Assembly (NCBI RefSeq): GCF_014805625.2
Contig: NW_023998517.1
Location: forward strand, 1,745,155-1,809,154
Direction: 5' to 3'
Source: Glossina fuscipes
Lineage: Eukaryota; Arthropoda; Insecta; Diptera; Glossinidae
Length of the DNA: 64,000 nucleotides
The notes under the pieces are model-generated. The model saw only the letters and a list, made by a program, of their open reading frames with translations. It was not told where the DNA came from and ran no database searches. The position numbers and the translations under genes are program-made. Numbering within the stretch: position 1 is the stretch's first letter; every line of letters begins with the position of its first letter. Below, one piece after another: positions 1-53,440 of the stretch.

Positions 1-1539
1 GATATGCGCAGTAGTGGACTCAAAAATTCCTTTAATTTTTCCTTGCCTTTCTTATGATTATTAGCAGACAACGTCGGCATTTCTCAGAAAGCTTTTCCGC
101 ATTTCTTTTGCACTTGTTTACATATGTAGGTTATGTTCTTCTGAAATTCTTACAACGCAAACTATCTTCTCCGACTTCATCGGCATTTTTGTATAGTATA
201 GCGGGCAAAAAAAAAAAAAAGCAAAGAATTTCGACTTGAATGATTTGTGTGGCAATCGAATTTTTCAGATACTTACGTCGGTTGCTTTCAAAAATTCTTA
301 AGACGCCAATAGGGCATTGCCGCTTTCGCCTTTTAAACCTTACACGAAACAATCGAGAAAATGTATTTATCGGGCAGCAAAGATGAAATGTGCAAGAAAA
401 ATCGTGCAACCTTTTGAGTTCTTATCCCTTTGACATAAACCAAGAAGATACAAACTGTATGTAAATCGAAGGTTTAAAGATCATTTTTGGTTTTAGATGA
501 AAAGTAAGTTCCTAAGGATCATACGTCATTAGAGAAAATCGTGGACTCCTCATAAAATAGTAATAGCAGTCGTGACGAACAAAAAAGCGATAATCATGTG
601 ACTGCTCGGTCACGAATCTCACTAATCTTTTGACTCAATGGACAATTGTTTTATGATTTAGTCAAAAATTTTTGCTCTTATTAAGCATTTGCTCATGTCG
701 TGCGCGTCCTACAATTTTACACAAGTCCCTCTTTATTTTTTTTTTTAATTTATAAATGATGTATATAAGGAAATATATAATAGCAAATGCCTGAACGGGC
801 ACCAAGTCGAGTGTCTGCTAGTCGGCAATAATGGCCACCATTAGACAAAGAATTTCATTCCCTCTACGGTGTGGTTGTCTAACGTCAATTACCGTTGGAT
901 CACATTTAAATTTAAATTCAATTCATCTTTGCTTTTACATCATCCGTTTTCATATTTTTCATTGTTCCATTTAACACATTCCAAGCGCGGGAATAGCAAG
1001 GAGTAAGAATTATGGAGGTTACCTGCCACTTGCTACTCTCTATAAATGGATTAATTAGGTTGTTTCCTTCGAACTGACGAAGCCATTCAGTTTTCTTTCT
1101 TCTCCGCAAGGTAAGCTGAAGAGCTAAAAAAGTTACGAGTGCTTTAGAGACGAAGCTTTCACATCAATCACTCCAAGTTCATTCAAAGACACGGCGAAGT
1201 ATCCAGTTAATTACTAATCAGCACCTGTTGCGACTTTTATATTTTTCCCTCGCTTGTGGACAAATAAAGAGATGGGACTTCCATAAGAGGGCATGACAAA
1301 CGACATGGGTAGAAATGCAGGGGCTTACAAACGAATAAACCAAGTCGAAATATTTTTGATGCACATTTTAGGATCTCTAGAGAATAACAGATCTTTCACT
1401 CACCCTTTACCCCCTACGTAACAATAAAAATGGACTTAAGCCTATTGATAACGAGATAAAAATAGTTTTTGGTTTGACGGGCATGGCAAAATGCATGTAA
1501 GACCCGCAAGCGCTTGCGATATATATATGTCGTTCGAAT
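1..1539. other. no gene seen
   Basis: This is AT-rich DNA with only short, unrelated open frames. Nothing could be recognised on either strand. Confidence 0.6.
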
Positions 1540-1785
1540 CAGGATCATTTTTCGAATCGGTCTATGTTTGTGTGCCCGTCTGTCCGTCGTGTTTGCCTAC
1601 AGGTGAGGAAGCTTTTGAAATATTTTGATTAAATTTTTTACACTGATGTGCTTTGGCCCAAAGACGAGCGTGCGGACTAGCGACGGTTCGGATCAGGCTA
1701 CTTTCTTCGACCATATACCGCCTTATTTTGAAAAGTTAAAGTGTGGATAACTGTAGGATAGTGTAGGGTATTTTTTTCCTATGAC
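1540..1785 (+). repeat. dispersed repeat A, copy 1
   Basis: The copy begins with a CCGTCTGTCCGTC tract, followed by a block reading roughly TTTTGAAATATTTTGAT, then GATGTGCTTTGGCCCAA, then GGTTCGGATCAG, and ends near TGTAGGGTATTTTTT. The same blocks in the same order occur at 16200, 24120, 25390 (inverted) and 30740. There is no coding potential. The family is not identified. It abuts the LINE remnant that follows. Confidence 0.7.
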
Positions 1786-2680
1786 CAGCCACTCCATAGA
1801 AAGAGGAGGATGGAGAGTGGAGGTAGTGTTTGTTAACGTTCGGCTTAAAAATGGAAACATCAAATACGGTGGGAGAGACCACTGTTGATGATTTGTTCCA
1901 AAGATGAGAAGCACGGTTAAAAAGCGATCAATCGCCGTAGTGCGTGATGCGATATACAGGTAACTGCGGGATGAATGACAAATCCGTGTAGTCATGCTAA
2001 AGGACTGAATTAGTGGGCAAATCTCCTTTATCTCTGTAGAAATATGTAGCGATGGCCTGGATGTACTTGTATATAAGCACACCACAGCGCAGATTACGCC
2101 GATACTCAAGAGTATCGAGAGTTTTGCCCCCTTTCGTTACCCATGAGCATTTGATCCTTTCGCTGTATGCGATTGAAGCCCTCCAAGCAAAGTTTGGATG
2201 CTCACGCCTGCACATGGCAGTTATATTCTAATTTGGTCGAGTGTAAGCAGTGGATATATCGGCTGCTTACAGATACCTTTCGTACTGCTTTGAAAAATCT
2301 AACCCCTTGGTTCGTCTTTCGAACACATATATTCTGACCAGGGAACACCGTTTTGTATACTCATGCCCAAAAGATCAAGGGCTACCAACTACTCCACATT
2401 TACACCATCGAAAGAGAGGAGGTTGTCGTCAATATTCATGTGAGTTAGGAGACAACTTTTAGTGTTAGCAGCGTTATAGCCGACCCTAATAGCTCATAAG
2501 TTCTTTCCGGTCAGATATTTTGATGCGATCCCGATGTAGTGGGTGACTTACCATGCAGCGTTTGTTCTGTATCTCATGGTCCCATACTGATGTAGAACGA
2601 GCGACACAAGGTGCTGTCGTCTGCACACAAGTAGATAGCGTTTTCAGCTACGCACACGTGATCGTTATTGAATATCAGGA
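1785..2680 (-). mobile_element. decayed jockey-type LINE, reverse transcriptase C-terminal part
   Basis: Reading the minus strand from about 2680 down gives broken but recognisable reverse transcriptase sequence. CADDSTLC at 2628-2605 is the catalytic YADD box with its first residue altered. It is followed by LDLLGMSIQ-like and KYFRPSDL-like stretches, a block ending in YKYIQAIAT and LPTNSVL (1997-2215), and the typical end of such elements, NRASHLWN, with FDVSIFKPNVNKHYL (about 1810-1880). Several frameshifts and stops interrupt it. The family is inferred from these motifs; it is an old 5'-truncated insertion. Confidence 0.8.
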
Positions 2681-3629
2681 AGAGAGAAGGAGAAAGAATT
2701 TAATGAGCGGTTGTGCCCCACTATGATGCATATGCACTTGTTTTAAATGAAACACAAAGCAAGTCAAATCTTTTCGGTCATAGTTATCATATTTATCGTT
2801 ATTTCAAAAACTTCCATTACATTGGTAAAATAATGAAAAATAATACAAACATGTTACACAACTAAGATTTTAATATAATAAAAAACTAAAAGTAATTATG
2901 TATATAATTAAAAAGTAATGCATTAACAACAATTACAATAAAAATAATAATAATAATAATAATAAAAATAGTGTCCTGAAAAACAGAAACGTAAGAAAAA
3001 GTTCATAATAATAATATTAATAATAAAAATAATAATGAAAATAGTAATAATAATAAGAAAACAAAATCATATTTCATACGATTGATAAGAGTTTTAACAG
3101 AAACAGAAACTATTTTTAAGCACAGTGCAAAAATCAAAAAAAAAAAAAAAAAAAAAAGAGAAGACACTTGTCCCAGAGACAGATAAGTTTCAAGACTAAC
3201 TTTCATTTATGCTTTTGAAGCAAAAAATATGTTTTGTATCTTAATCGAATGGCCAAGGGCTATCATATAGTCATCTCGTTTATTAGCAGATTAATGTTAA
3301 GCAAATCATTGCGCAAGCAACGAGTATGAAGCGTGGGTACGGGTAATGAAGGCAGGATGCAGAAAGTAGGAAGTAAGACCAACTAAGACACAATGCAAGA
3401 TAGTAATGTTTTCCTTTTTTGATTTTTTTTTTTTTTTAATAATTAAGATCACTTATTTATATGCTTGCATATGTAATGTAATTTTATTCATTTTTATTGT
3501 ATAGTTTTAAGGTAAATTTTTTTTATATATACGAATAAATTTAAACGGTTTGTTTTTACTTAAGGACTTTACTTTAGTTTATATGTATTTTATATGAGAA
3601 TATTTGTTATTTTTATGTACGTATTTGCG

Positions 3630-3712
3630 TATCTGGATTGTGTATGCGTGTATGTGTATGTATGTATGTGTATGTATGCATGCCTGCATGTGTGCGTGCG
3701 TGCGTGCGTGCG

Positions 3713-3765
<53 letters not shown>

Positions 3766-3770
3766 ATGTA
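3630..3770. repeat. TG-rich microsatellite
   Basis: A stretch of TATG, GTGC and TG units ends in an uninterrupted TG tract of about 40 bases (3719-3758). It lies in the putative 3' UTR, where the transcript would read CA repeats. Confidence 0.9.
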
Positions 3771-6028
3771 TCTGCCTATGTAAAGTTTAACTACGTTCTT
3801 ACGGCGAAAAAAGATTTCAGATTTTTCTCCCTCTCTTTCTCTTTGTCTTCTTCTTTAAATTTAATTATTTATTAAGTTTTTATTTATACTGGAAGTTGGC
3901 CTTAGTTGTTTTTTGTTTATGCAAAATATATGTATATATATTTTCACTTATTTTCATAAAGAGTAATGCATAGATTTCGTTATTCATTTATTTAATTACT
4001 TTTTTTTTTCTTGTATTTTTTTTATTTTTATTTTATTTTATTTTTTATTTTTAGTTCAATAATTTTCAATTTAAATAATTCACTCACATTTTATGTACGT
4101 ATTTTAGTCTGTTTCCTATTGTTCTGTGCATGCTGCAAGTGTTTTCCTTGTATTATTATTTTTCAATTAGAGAAAATTGAAGGATAGTTAGTTATGTTTG
4201 TTTTGTTTCTTTATTATTTTACAAATAAGTTGCGATCCTTAAGCTAATACGTATATTGTTGAGATTGTTTTTTGGGGTTAATCGATTCATATAAACACAC
4301 ACGTAGCTAAACTGTTTATGACTTGGTGGTATTTGCTGTAGTGTGTCAATGTTGTTGTTCTTCTTTTCTTTTTTTTTTTTTTTTCAATGTTTACTTTTAG
4401 TTCTACTTTTGTATTTGTTTTTTTCAAGCAAATCAAGATATAATGGTGATTTATTTCAATATTTGTGTGTAAATTTACATTTGTTAAACATAAATTAAAT
4501 TTTTTTGTTTTTTTGTTTTTTTTCTTAGTCACTGGCAAACATTATGAATTTTACGTATTTGAAGATGTACTATTACTATCTCTTCTTTCGAATGTTGATT
4601 ATGTGTTTTCATTTTCATTTTTTTTTTTTTTTTTTGCATGGTTTCGTTTTTTAGCAAATACCATCATTTTACATTCTATATATAGCTATTTTTAAATATT
4701 TAAAGAAATGGCAAACAATATAAGAACGTTTTCGTCGACTTAAAACAAGTCTTAGATGACTAACAACTAAAGGCGATAAAAAGAAATCTGATGAACAAAG
4801 ATTGGGGACTTTGCAGATGTAACGCAGAAAATTAACATGAAAGGGAAAATGGACAGATAGACGAAGGAACCTAAATTAACTGAAAATCTGACATCCGTCA
4901 AAGAACAAATGGACAGATAAGAAAGATTTAGAATTGACTTGAAATTTTCTGTGATAACTGAAACGTATATCTGAGCATCGCAAAGCAGACGGAGATCACT
5001 AGATCGTCTCAAAATTTCCATCATTCGTTGATTCGCATCCTGTTAAATGTGTTCATGTCAAAAGTTCAATGGCATGGTACGAGTCTCCAGACCTTCCTCT
5101 CCCCACAGGCTTTTGCTTTAAGCAATTTTGCTTTAGAAACGTTCCGAAGTAGGAACAGCAAGAAAACTAAGCAAAGACATTTATTTGATTTGAATAAGAT
5201 CATGTAACATCTAAAAGCCGCGAAACTTGTTTTTGGAAGTAGTTTAATGCACGTTGGTCGCGAATGTTTAGCTTTTGGATGATGCTGTTACTGCTTACGT
5301 GGCAATCTTGGTTGATGTTTGCCACAAAATTGTCTCGTCATGGTGTGAGAAGCGTCTCGAGCCAAAACGTCCCGAACGAAGTCATATTTTTATAACTGTG
5401 GCACTTGGCAAGATACCCTGCTGCTCATAAACATCGCAAGCTCTTCGTAGGCCTCAATCAGCGTAACAAACTGTCCAAGCTTGAAATACCATTTCCCCGT
5501 TTTCTCGTTTCGTTTCTTTTGCCTTGGTTTGCTGCAATTAAAATACTTTTGCGTTCATAGGAAAGAGATTTTGGAACAATGACATCCCACTAAGAACTTT
5601 TTCGCTTAAGTCCAACATGTATCTAAATGGAAAGGTGCCGGCTATTAGAAGATTGATTCCACGCCAATCTTTCTTTGCAACTGATTTCTTTTACAACTAA
5701 ATAAAGGTAGAAAAAATCAAGTGAAATAAATTTAAAAACTTTTATGAACATAACTTTTTTTTTTTTTTTAAATGAAAACATGCACTGCATTTTTACTTTA
5801 ACAAGGAAAGAAAAAAAAAAAAAAAAAAAACATTTAGCAAACAAGTCTTTCGGTCGTTTTTAAAGCAATTTAATCAAAACCACATTCAATATATATTTAT
5901 ATCAAAATTGTATGTGTGTGTACGTGTAACTTAACTCATACATTTATCATAATAGTATAATAATAATATTAAAATTTCTATTGTTCGCTTAATTGTTTGC
6001 TTTTTTACTTATGTGCTAAGTAAAATAT

Positions 6029-6032
<4 letters not shown>

Positions 6033-6058
<26 letters not shown>
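6033..6058. repeat. TA microsatellite
   Basis: About 13 TA units lie in the putative abd-A 3' UTR. Confidence 0.9.
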
Positions 6059-6061
<3 letters not shown>

Positions 6062-6240
6062 ATAGTTTTTATTTTTGCTTTTAATTACTGTATTTTTGTT
6101 TGTATGTACGTACAACTGATGGTGTGTATGTTTACTTAAAATAAACATACACACACAGACATATATCACCTAGTAATTAAAAAAATCTATGCAAAGGTTT
6201 TACGTATTTTGTTGCAATTATTTTTTTGTATTATATAATA

Positions 6241-6546
6241 CATACATGCATACACACACACAAATACTTATATTATACAATAAAATGATGTATGTGTATT
6301 GTATTATATAATACATACATGCATACACATGCATACATACGTATATATAAAAAGTATCGATCTTCCATTTTAATTATCCGATGACAAAATAGATTAAGAG
6401 TAAAGCTACCTTTTTTATTAGCAGGCTTAATACTTTTTAGACTACCTATTACATAGGTGTGCATAATGCTTTAACATGCGTGACATGCTACACATACATC
6501 ATTTTATTGTATATTATAAGGATTTGTATGTGTGTGTGCATGTATG
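6241..6546. repeat. 54-bp inverted repeat with 198-bp spacer in the 3' UTR
   Basis: The arm at 6241-6294 is the reverse complement of 6493-6546 at about 50 of 54 positions. The arms contain both TG-rich and TA-rich parts, so this is not a simple tract. In the abd-A transcript they could pair into a long stem about 140 bases after the stop codon. One iab-8-type seed match (6338) lies in the enclosed loop. A separate 30-bp direct repeat (6227-6256 and 6300-6329) overlaps it. Confidence 0.75.
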
Positions 6547-6685
6547 TGTTTTTATAACGGATACCAGCCCGTTTTACTTGTCGGGCTCTCTTCGGAATAT
6601 TTCTTCACTTTACTTTTAAGTATTTATTTTTTATTATTTTATTTTTATTTTTTTTTTGTTGTTATTTTTTCTACGGTGCAAATAT

Positions 6686-47568
<40,883 letters not shown>

Positions 47569-48080
47569 TGCACATAGTTTTTTCGCTATTGTGTTACGTT
47601 TCAAAATGACTCTTACAAACGCGACAAAAGGAGAGCGATAGCCAAAGGACAGATTGACGAAAATGCCGAGAAGTATGTCTCCTTTGCTACTTTCAAAATG
47701 TGGTTACATAAAATCGTTATTTGTCATGTTAAGAAAATATTCTCCTTGAATAAAACCTTCATCTTTTCGTATCTAACTTCAAGTGACAAAACAACAAAGT
47801 TTTTTTTTCTATCCTAAATGAATTTTAGTTATGCCAATTAGCGATTGAGCAATTTGAGATATACACGTACTGCAGATGGTAGGTTATATTCAAAAAAGTT
47901 CATTTGAAATTTCAATTTCCCTGAAAATGCTTCCTAAGCTAATCTAAGGCAGATTACGTACATTTTCGAACTTGTTCTGTGGCGTTCAACAATCTGGTGC
48001 TACTGTCTCGTTTTCTATCTCATCTTTTCTTTTCATAGAATAAAATGCATGTCTCGAAAACGTTTGCCCTGAATACTTAA
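47569..48080. other. 5' flank of the abd-A start
   Basis: Probably leader or first-intron sequence of abd-A. The frame stays open for some codons upstream but without an ATG. No TATA box or convincing initiator could be fixed. Confidence 0.4.
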
Positions 48081-48084
48081 AGGA

Positions 48085-48150
48085 AAAAAAAACGAGCAAG
48101 AACATTATATTCAGTTGTGAGCAAATCTCTTATGCCCATCAGCGCTATCC
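48085..48150 (+). repeat. dispersed repeat C, second fragment
   Basis: AAAACGAGCAAGAACATTAT, then ATTCAGTTGTGAGCAAATCTC, resembles the fragment at 32890. A TG-rich block to 48420 with a decayed repeat, including GGGCGTTGTACCCAAGCC, follows. Confidence 0.45.
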
Positions 48151-48469
48151 CAAAAAAGGCAAGAAAAAAACTAAATTTGCATGCTCTATAACAAGCAGGA
48201 GGCGTGACGGATGTTCTCTATTTTCAAAATAAAAAAGTTTTTTTCGCGTAGGCGGGTGGGCGTTGTACCCAAGCCCTTGGAAAAGCTTCAATCATTTCCA
48301 AGTTTTGCTACACAGTTGCGCAGACAGAAAGATGGACCGACGAAGAGAGGGACATGTTTAGGTGCATTCCAATGGCGGTTTCGAAGCTTGTTTCTTGTCA
48401 AGCGTCGCTCATAGAATATGCATTCAAATTTTTGTACATTCATTTGTTATAGTATATGAGCAATGATCA

Positions 48470-48800
48470 AAAAACTAATTTTTTATTCCTCTTCAAGAAC
48501 AGAAAGGTTCGCAGTTTACGTTGCGCTGTGGGCGCAGGCAGTAGGAGCCTGCGTACAAGAACTTCCAATATTTTTGGCGAATTTGAAGTTGATAGCTCCT
48601 TTTTTGCGGTCAAGAGAATGTTTACAACAGACATTACATAGACGTACAGATACACTGACAGACAGACGGACATGCTTAAATCGATTCAGAATTTGATGCT
48701 GAGCAAGAATATATATACTTTGTGGGGTCTCTGATGCTTTCTTCTGGACGTGGCGAATGTTTTGACAAAATGACTACAACCGTCATCTTCCGGTTGGGGC
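48470..48800 (-). repeat. dispersed repeat B, inverted copy
   Basis: On the minus strand: AAACATTCGCCACGTCCAG, AGAGACCCCACAAAGTATA, GCTCAGCATCAAATTCTGAA, TCCGTCTGTCTGTCAG, TAATGTCTGTTGTAAACATT and AGCTATCAACTTCAAATTCG. These align with 38125-38420. Open frames here are shadows of the repeat. Confidence 0.75.
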
Positions 48801-48809
48801 GTACAAGAG

Positions 48810-51800
48810 CTGTATAAACAAAGCAAGATAACTGTAACTTGATAGTAAGAGAAAATAATTTCTACTTAAGAGTCTCTCCACATTACATACCTAACTTATC
48901 AAATTCTCAAAAGAAAATTACTCAACAAATGTATAGAGCGTTCCTTTCCAGAGTTCCGAGTTTAAAGACTCGCTATCCTAACTGCAATCGACAGTGATTT
49001 CTAACCATCTGAACAAGTCGAAAATTTAAGGGTGTTCTCTGAGAAATTTGGTGCCCACTGTAACGCAACAATTCAACATTTATACTTTCAATCGTCTGAC
49101 TATCCAACTCTGGACTTTCAAGTATTTACGTTTCACTTACGCTGAGTGCTTTATGCATTAATGTGAAATCGTGTGAACCTAATTTAATTTTAGACCAAAG
49201 AATAGAAATAATTTGCTTTATGTGGTTTTTCCGCCCGTTTTCTAAGAGTTGTTGCTTTACAATCCCAGCTTAGCAATATAAAAGAGAAAAAGAGAGAGAG
49301 AGAGGAAAAAAAATGCCAAGAGATGCTAAATAATCAACTCAGTCTTGACGTCTTTTGAAAGTCCACCCATTCCTTAGCCCGTTCGTTGTTAGCGCAGTCC
49401 AAATTCCCGACAATGGGGACAAACACCTGGAGATTGAAACATATATGTATATTCTTGTTTCAAATGCGAATACAAAGACTGTAATGTGAACATCGTCCGA
49501 GATCCGTTTGGAAAAAATTTTTATCTTTTTATTTTTAGACACATAAACCAGCATTGACAAGTACTACGAAGCGAATTGAAATTGATTTACATTTTTAAGA
49601 GGAACGTAAGAAAACGCGATTACTTAATGAACCAAAATTGATTAGATAAGCCATTTGGCCTATATATGTCAGTTTTTCCGCACTCCGTAGGAAATCTAAC
49701 ATCGCGGCTTGCGCAAAACGACCCGTCCATTTTGTCTCTCCATCTATATATATACAGAAGGCTACGCTTTCTCATAAGCAGCCGGAAATTTTCCTATGCT
49801 AGCAGTCGCGTAAAGTCTTCGGTCATGCATCGAAATGGCCTTTTAAGCATGAAGTAATCATTGCTATGGACCCTGGCTTATTTCCCTGAATAGTTCAAAT
49901 TTTTTAAATATTTTCTAAAAATTAAAGCAAAAAATTCAAAAGGTATTTTAAAAACATTTTCGCATTTACATAATCTAAAATTTTTTCTGGCATTGTTACG
50001 TTTGAAGCAGTGTAAGGAAATTTTTTATGTATAAGTAAAGGATCCCCTTGAAACTTGATGATCAATTTCGTGGTATTCCGAGTACAAGTATTTAATTTAA
50101 TGTTAGAGGAAAAGACTTTTCTCCCTCTCTCTCTCTCTCTCCCTCTCTCTCTCCAAAAAAGAATTCGTTTTTTCGCAAATATTCTGAATCATAAGAAGAA
50201 CTGACTTGTTTTTGTTAACGTGAAAGCGAACCGAATGTTATGTAAAATGTTACGTTTAAGGGAAAGTTGATGCGCCCCAACTAATAATGCGATAAATTGA
50301 AACGCTTTGGATAACTTTTGCTTTTCTGCATTGAAGTTTTAATTGATGCTGATAAGAACTTGTGCCACAACTCTATTTATAGAGGTCTGCTTCTGAATTA
50401 TAGATAAAATACGATCTCGTCATCTGGATTAAGAAAACTTGAGCTCGAATCTAACATTTCTTGTCAATTTTTGAGTTTATAAAGATATCAATAAGAGGTG
50501 ATCTCTGGAGAAACAAACAAAGGGTAGGTATACAATACTAAATCGACACACGATCTCATTAATTAAATAATGGATGTAAACTCATTTACTCGAAGAGTAA
50601 GAGTAAGAGTAAGATTTACTCTAATATTTATATGAAATGTTGAATTTTTGATCTTCTTCGGGCTTAATGCGTCTTAATTAATTTATAGCTTTTTGTAGCA
50701 CGAGCATGTTGCTGCGTGCTTTAAATGGAAGGACAAAACTAACATGCCCTTATTCTTCCATCTTTACTTTAAGAGAAAGACACCTTTTCCGGAAAAGTCT
50801 TAGAATTTTTGGCTTCCATCAGAAAAGAATAAGTAAGGAGGTTATTTCGAGCAACTTCTTCAGTTCTAGGATTGTAAGAGAGGGTAAAGAAGGACAATTC
50901 GGAAATAAAAGGCATAAAGTTTACTTTATATACCCGGGCTTTACCTGCACTTTGGGTTCTGCCATGCAATGCAATGAATTTTTTTTGTGATTTTTGGTGG
51001 TCTACTCCCGCTTTTTCTCTCTCTCTCTTTTTCTCTTCCGTTTTGGTTTCTTTCCTGTGCTGTGTAACTTTTTTAAGGAAACTTTGTTGTTCAGCCCTAA
51101 AGATGACAAATTAATTATGAGGAAAACCTCGTTTTTAGATCAAGTCATGATCGCAATGTCATACACGCATGTCATTATAGTAAAACCACATTTTGAATAG
51201 ATTATGGATAATGGATAATTAATGTTAAATTAAAACAAAGCAAAAAAGAGTTAGTGTTCGTTCAACTTTACTACGAGAACTAAGGTAAGAGCGAAATAGA
51301 AAAATAAAAACGAAATTTTTGTCTACATAGGAGAGTTAGGCGTGTTAGTCTTCTAAAAGTTGTCCTATTGTGTTGTTGTTAGTCTTTATTTTTAAAAATA
51401 ATAAAAATATTTAGTTTATATGTACCTTGTATATGACTGTTGGTATTTTTTAACGAAATTTGTTAAAAGAAATTAACAATAACGTAAAACAACCCTTTTT
51501 TTGCTTGTTTTTTTTTTTTTTGTTTTTTTTACAGCAAAACGGCCTGGATATATGGTGCAAGGGGTGATGGGTCAATGGATGATTTTTGAAATTTTTCTTT
51601 ATATTCATAAAAGTAAATATGAAATGAATTGGATTTGAGCGAAACCACCTTCGCGGTTGATAAGTGTACGCTATCGAAATATGCACTATTTACCGACGGC
51701 AGAACTGAAAGACGGATAATTTGTTTTTTTTTTTTGTGTTTTTTTATTTTTATTGTATTTTCATTTTTGTTTTTGTTTTCATAACTTTTACTTATTTCTT

Positions 51801-52266
51801 TTATTTATTAATTGCAGTGAAATGCAGTTAAATGTATTCCAAACACTTTGTTAACTATATTATTATGTGTTAGGTATAAACCTAAATATATATGCACACG
51901 CACATACTAACGTACTAGAATGCATTGTATAATGTTTCGAAGCGGAGAATTTTTCGCTTTAACGGGTATGACACACGCGCTAAGAGTCGTAAAATATTTT
52001 TGGGTTTATTTTAAAAGTAATAAAATGAAGTTTTCCTCTTTTTGTTTTTGTTTTTGTCTTTTTTTATTTTTGGCTTAAACCTCACACCCTCGTATGGCAT
52101 CTAAACAACAATTTATACATTATTCTTTGTTTTTTTTTTTATATGATTTTCAATTGTTTTTGTTGTGATTGTCGTCGGGGAACGTTTTATTGAGTATTAG
52201 ACGCTTAATTTACGGGTTCGAAATTTTGTGCAATAAAACTTCCAAACTAACTCGAAAGCTACCGAG
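48810..52266. other. upstream intergenic DNA, no gene seen
   Basis: AT-rich DNA with GA and CT tracts (49289-49304, 50123-50153) and a short GAGTAA tandem repeat near 50594-50616. No coding or RNA gene could be supported. Confidence 0.5.
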
Positions 52267-52666
52267 NNNNNNNNNNNNNNNNNNNNNNNNNNNNNNNNNN
52301 NNNNNNNNNNNNNNNNNNNNNNNNNNNNNNNNNNNNNNNNNNNNNNNNNNNNNNNNNNNNNNNNNNNNNNNNNNNNNNNNNNNNNNNNNNNNNNNNNNNN
52401 NNNNNNNNNNNNNNNNNNNNNNNNNNNNNNNNNNNNNNNNNNNNNNNNNNNNNNNNNNNNNNNNNNNNNNNNNNNNNNNNNNNNNNNNNNNNNNNNNNNN
52501 NNNNNNNNNNNNNNNNNNNNNNNNNNNNNNNNNNNNNNNNNNNNNNNNNNNNNNNNNNNNNNNNNNNNNNNNNNNNNNNNNNNNNNNNNNNNNNNNNNNN
52601 NNNNNNNNNNNNNNNNNNNNNNNNNNNNNNNNNNNNNNNNNNNNNNNNNNNNNNNNNNNNNNNNNN
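52267..52666. other. assembly gap, 400 N
   Basis: Exactly 400 undetermined bases, directly followed by a T homopolymer. This is probably a scaffolding gap where reads failed in low-complexity sequence. Open frames crossing it are meaningless. Confidence 0.99.

Positions 52667-52702
<36 letters not shown>
52667..52702. repeat. T homopolymer at the gap edge
   Basis: 36 consecutive T beside the gap, the likely cause of the assembly break. Confidence 0.95.
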
Positions 52703-52705
<3 letters not shown>

Positions 52706-53371
52706 TCTATGACAATTTTCTATTTGCAATACACACACACAACACTCGCCCGCATAAAGTCGCTGATCGATTGAAATACACGTGAATGCATTTTTTGTTT
52801 TGTGTGTTCGTTCACACACGAAATATATATAAAAATGAAAAATAAATAAAAAAAAGGAAGAAAAACAATAATATTTTTAATAGAGCAAGCACTAGAGCAA
52901 TTGTTGCCGCGTTATTATGACCGATTCGGTGTTAATCTAAACGTATGTATAAGTATGTGCTGTTATGGTCTGCTCGATGCTGCTGCTGCCGTTATTATTC
53001 TTCATGTAATGTAAGAGGTTTGTTGTGTATGCACTGATAATAATCGAATGCCACCGCATAGCACTTAAAAGACAATAAGAATTTTTTTTCGTACACTTTT
53101 TTTTTCGTTTACCGTTTGCCGTTCATATCAATAAAAACAAAACAAAATTATATACTTAAATATTAAAATATATATATATTGTATTTATACGTCGCGTAAA
53201 CGTTACGGTAATGTTGCTTGACGTTGTTGGATGGCGTTAAATCAATTCGAAACGACTGACGAAAAACGAGACGACAAGAGTTTACTATTTTCGTACTGTA
53301 AAGCGTTTGGATTAAATTTTTCTATAAAAAATGTTCACTTTTTGGTACCATTCTCTTTTTGTTTATATATA

Positions 53372-53440
53372 TACACACATATATATATATATATATAGAT
53401 ATATATATAGATATATAGATATATATATTTATATATATTT
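53372..53440. repeat. TA/TAGA microsatellite
   Basis: Imperfect TA, TAGA and TATTTA units upstream of abd-A. Confidence 0.85.

Larger units (their letters stand above)
3618..6344 (-). promoter_or_regulatory. cluster of miR-iab-8-5p seed matches
   Basis: The transcript-sense 7-mer AUACGUA (plus strand TACGTAT) occurs at 3618-3624, 4096-4102, 4248-4254, 4552-4558, 6201-6207 and 6338-6344. It is complementary to positions 2-8 of the Drosophila miR-iab-8-5p sequence as I recall it. The copies at 4552 and 6201 are followed by A on the transcript, the strongest site class. The bithorax-complex microRNAs iab-4 and iab-8 are known to target Ubx and abd-A 3' UTRs. Function here is inferred. Confidence 0.5.
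2690..6685 (-). other. abd-A: probable abd-A 3' UTR and downstream flank
   Basis: The DNA after the stop codon is strongly AT-rich, full of homopolymer and TA/TG tracts, and has no coding signal. Many TTTATT hexamers on the plus strand would be AATAAA signals on the transcript, so the polyadenylation site cannot be chosen by eye. The next recognisable feature downstream is a LINE remnant at about 2680, which sets a rough limit. A UTR of a few kilobases is plausible and fits the cluster of Hox-microRNA seed matches between 3618 and 6344. The extent is an inference. Confidence 0.4.

Noticed and set aside
47569..47604. N-terminal extension of abd-A from a TTG
   Set aside because: No ATG in frame; the conserved protein begins at MSKFVFDSM (47568).
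52169..52819. Open frames of 186-201 codons on both strands
   Set aside because: They run through the 400-base gap of N and the T homopolymer.
53230..53270. Initiator-like TCAGTC on the minus strand as the abd-A start site
   Set aside because: The downstream promoter element at the required spacing does not match well; a match of this kind is expected by chance.
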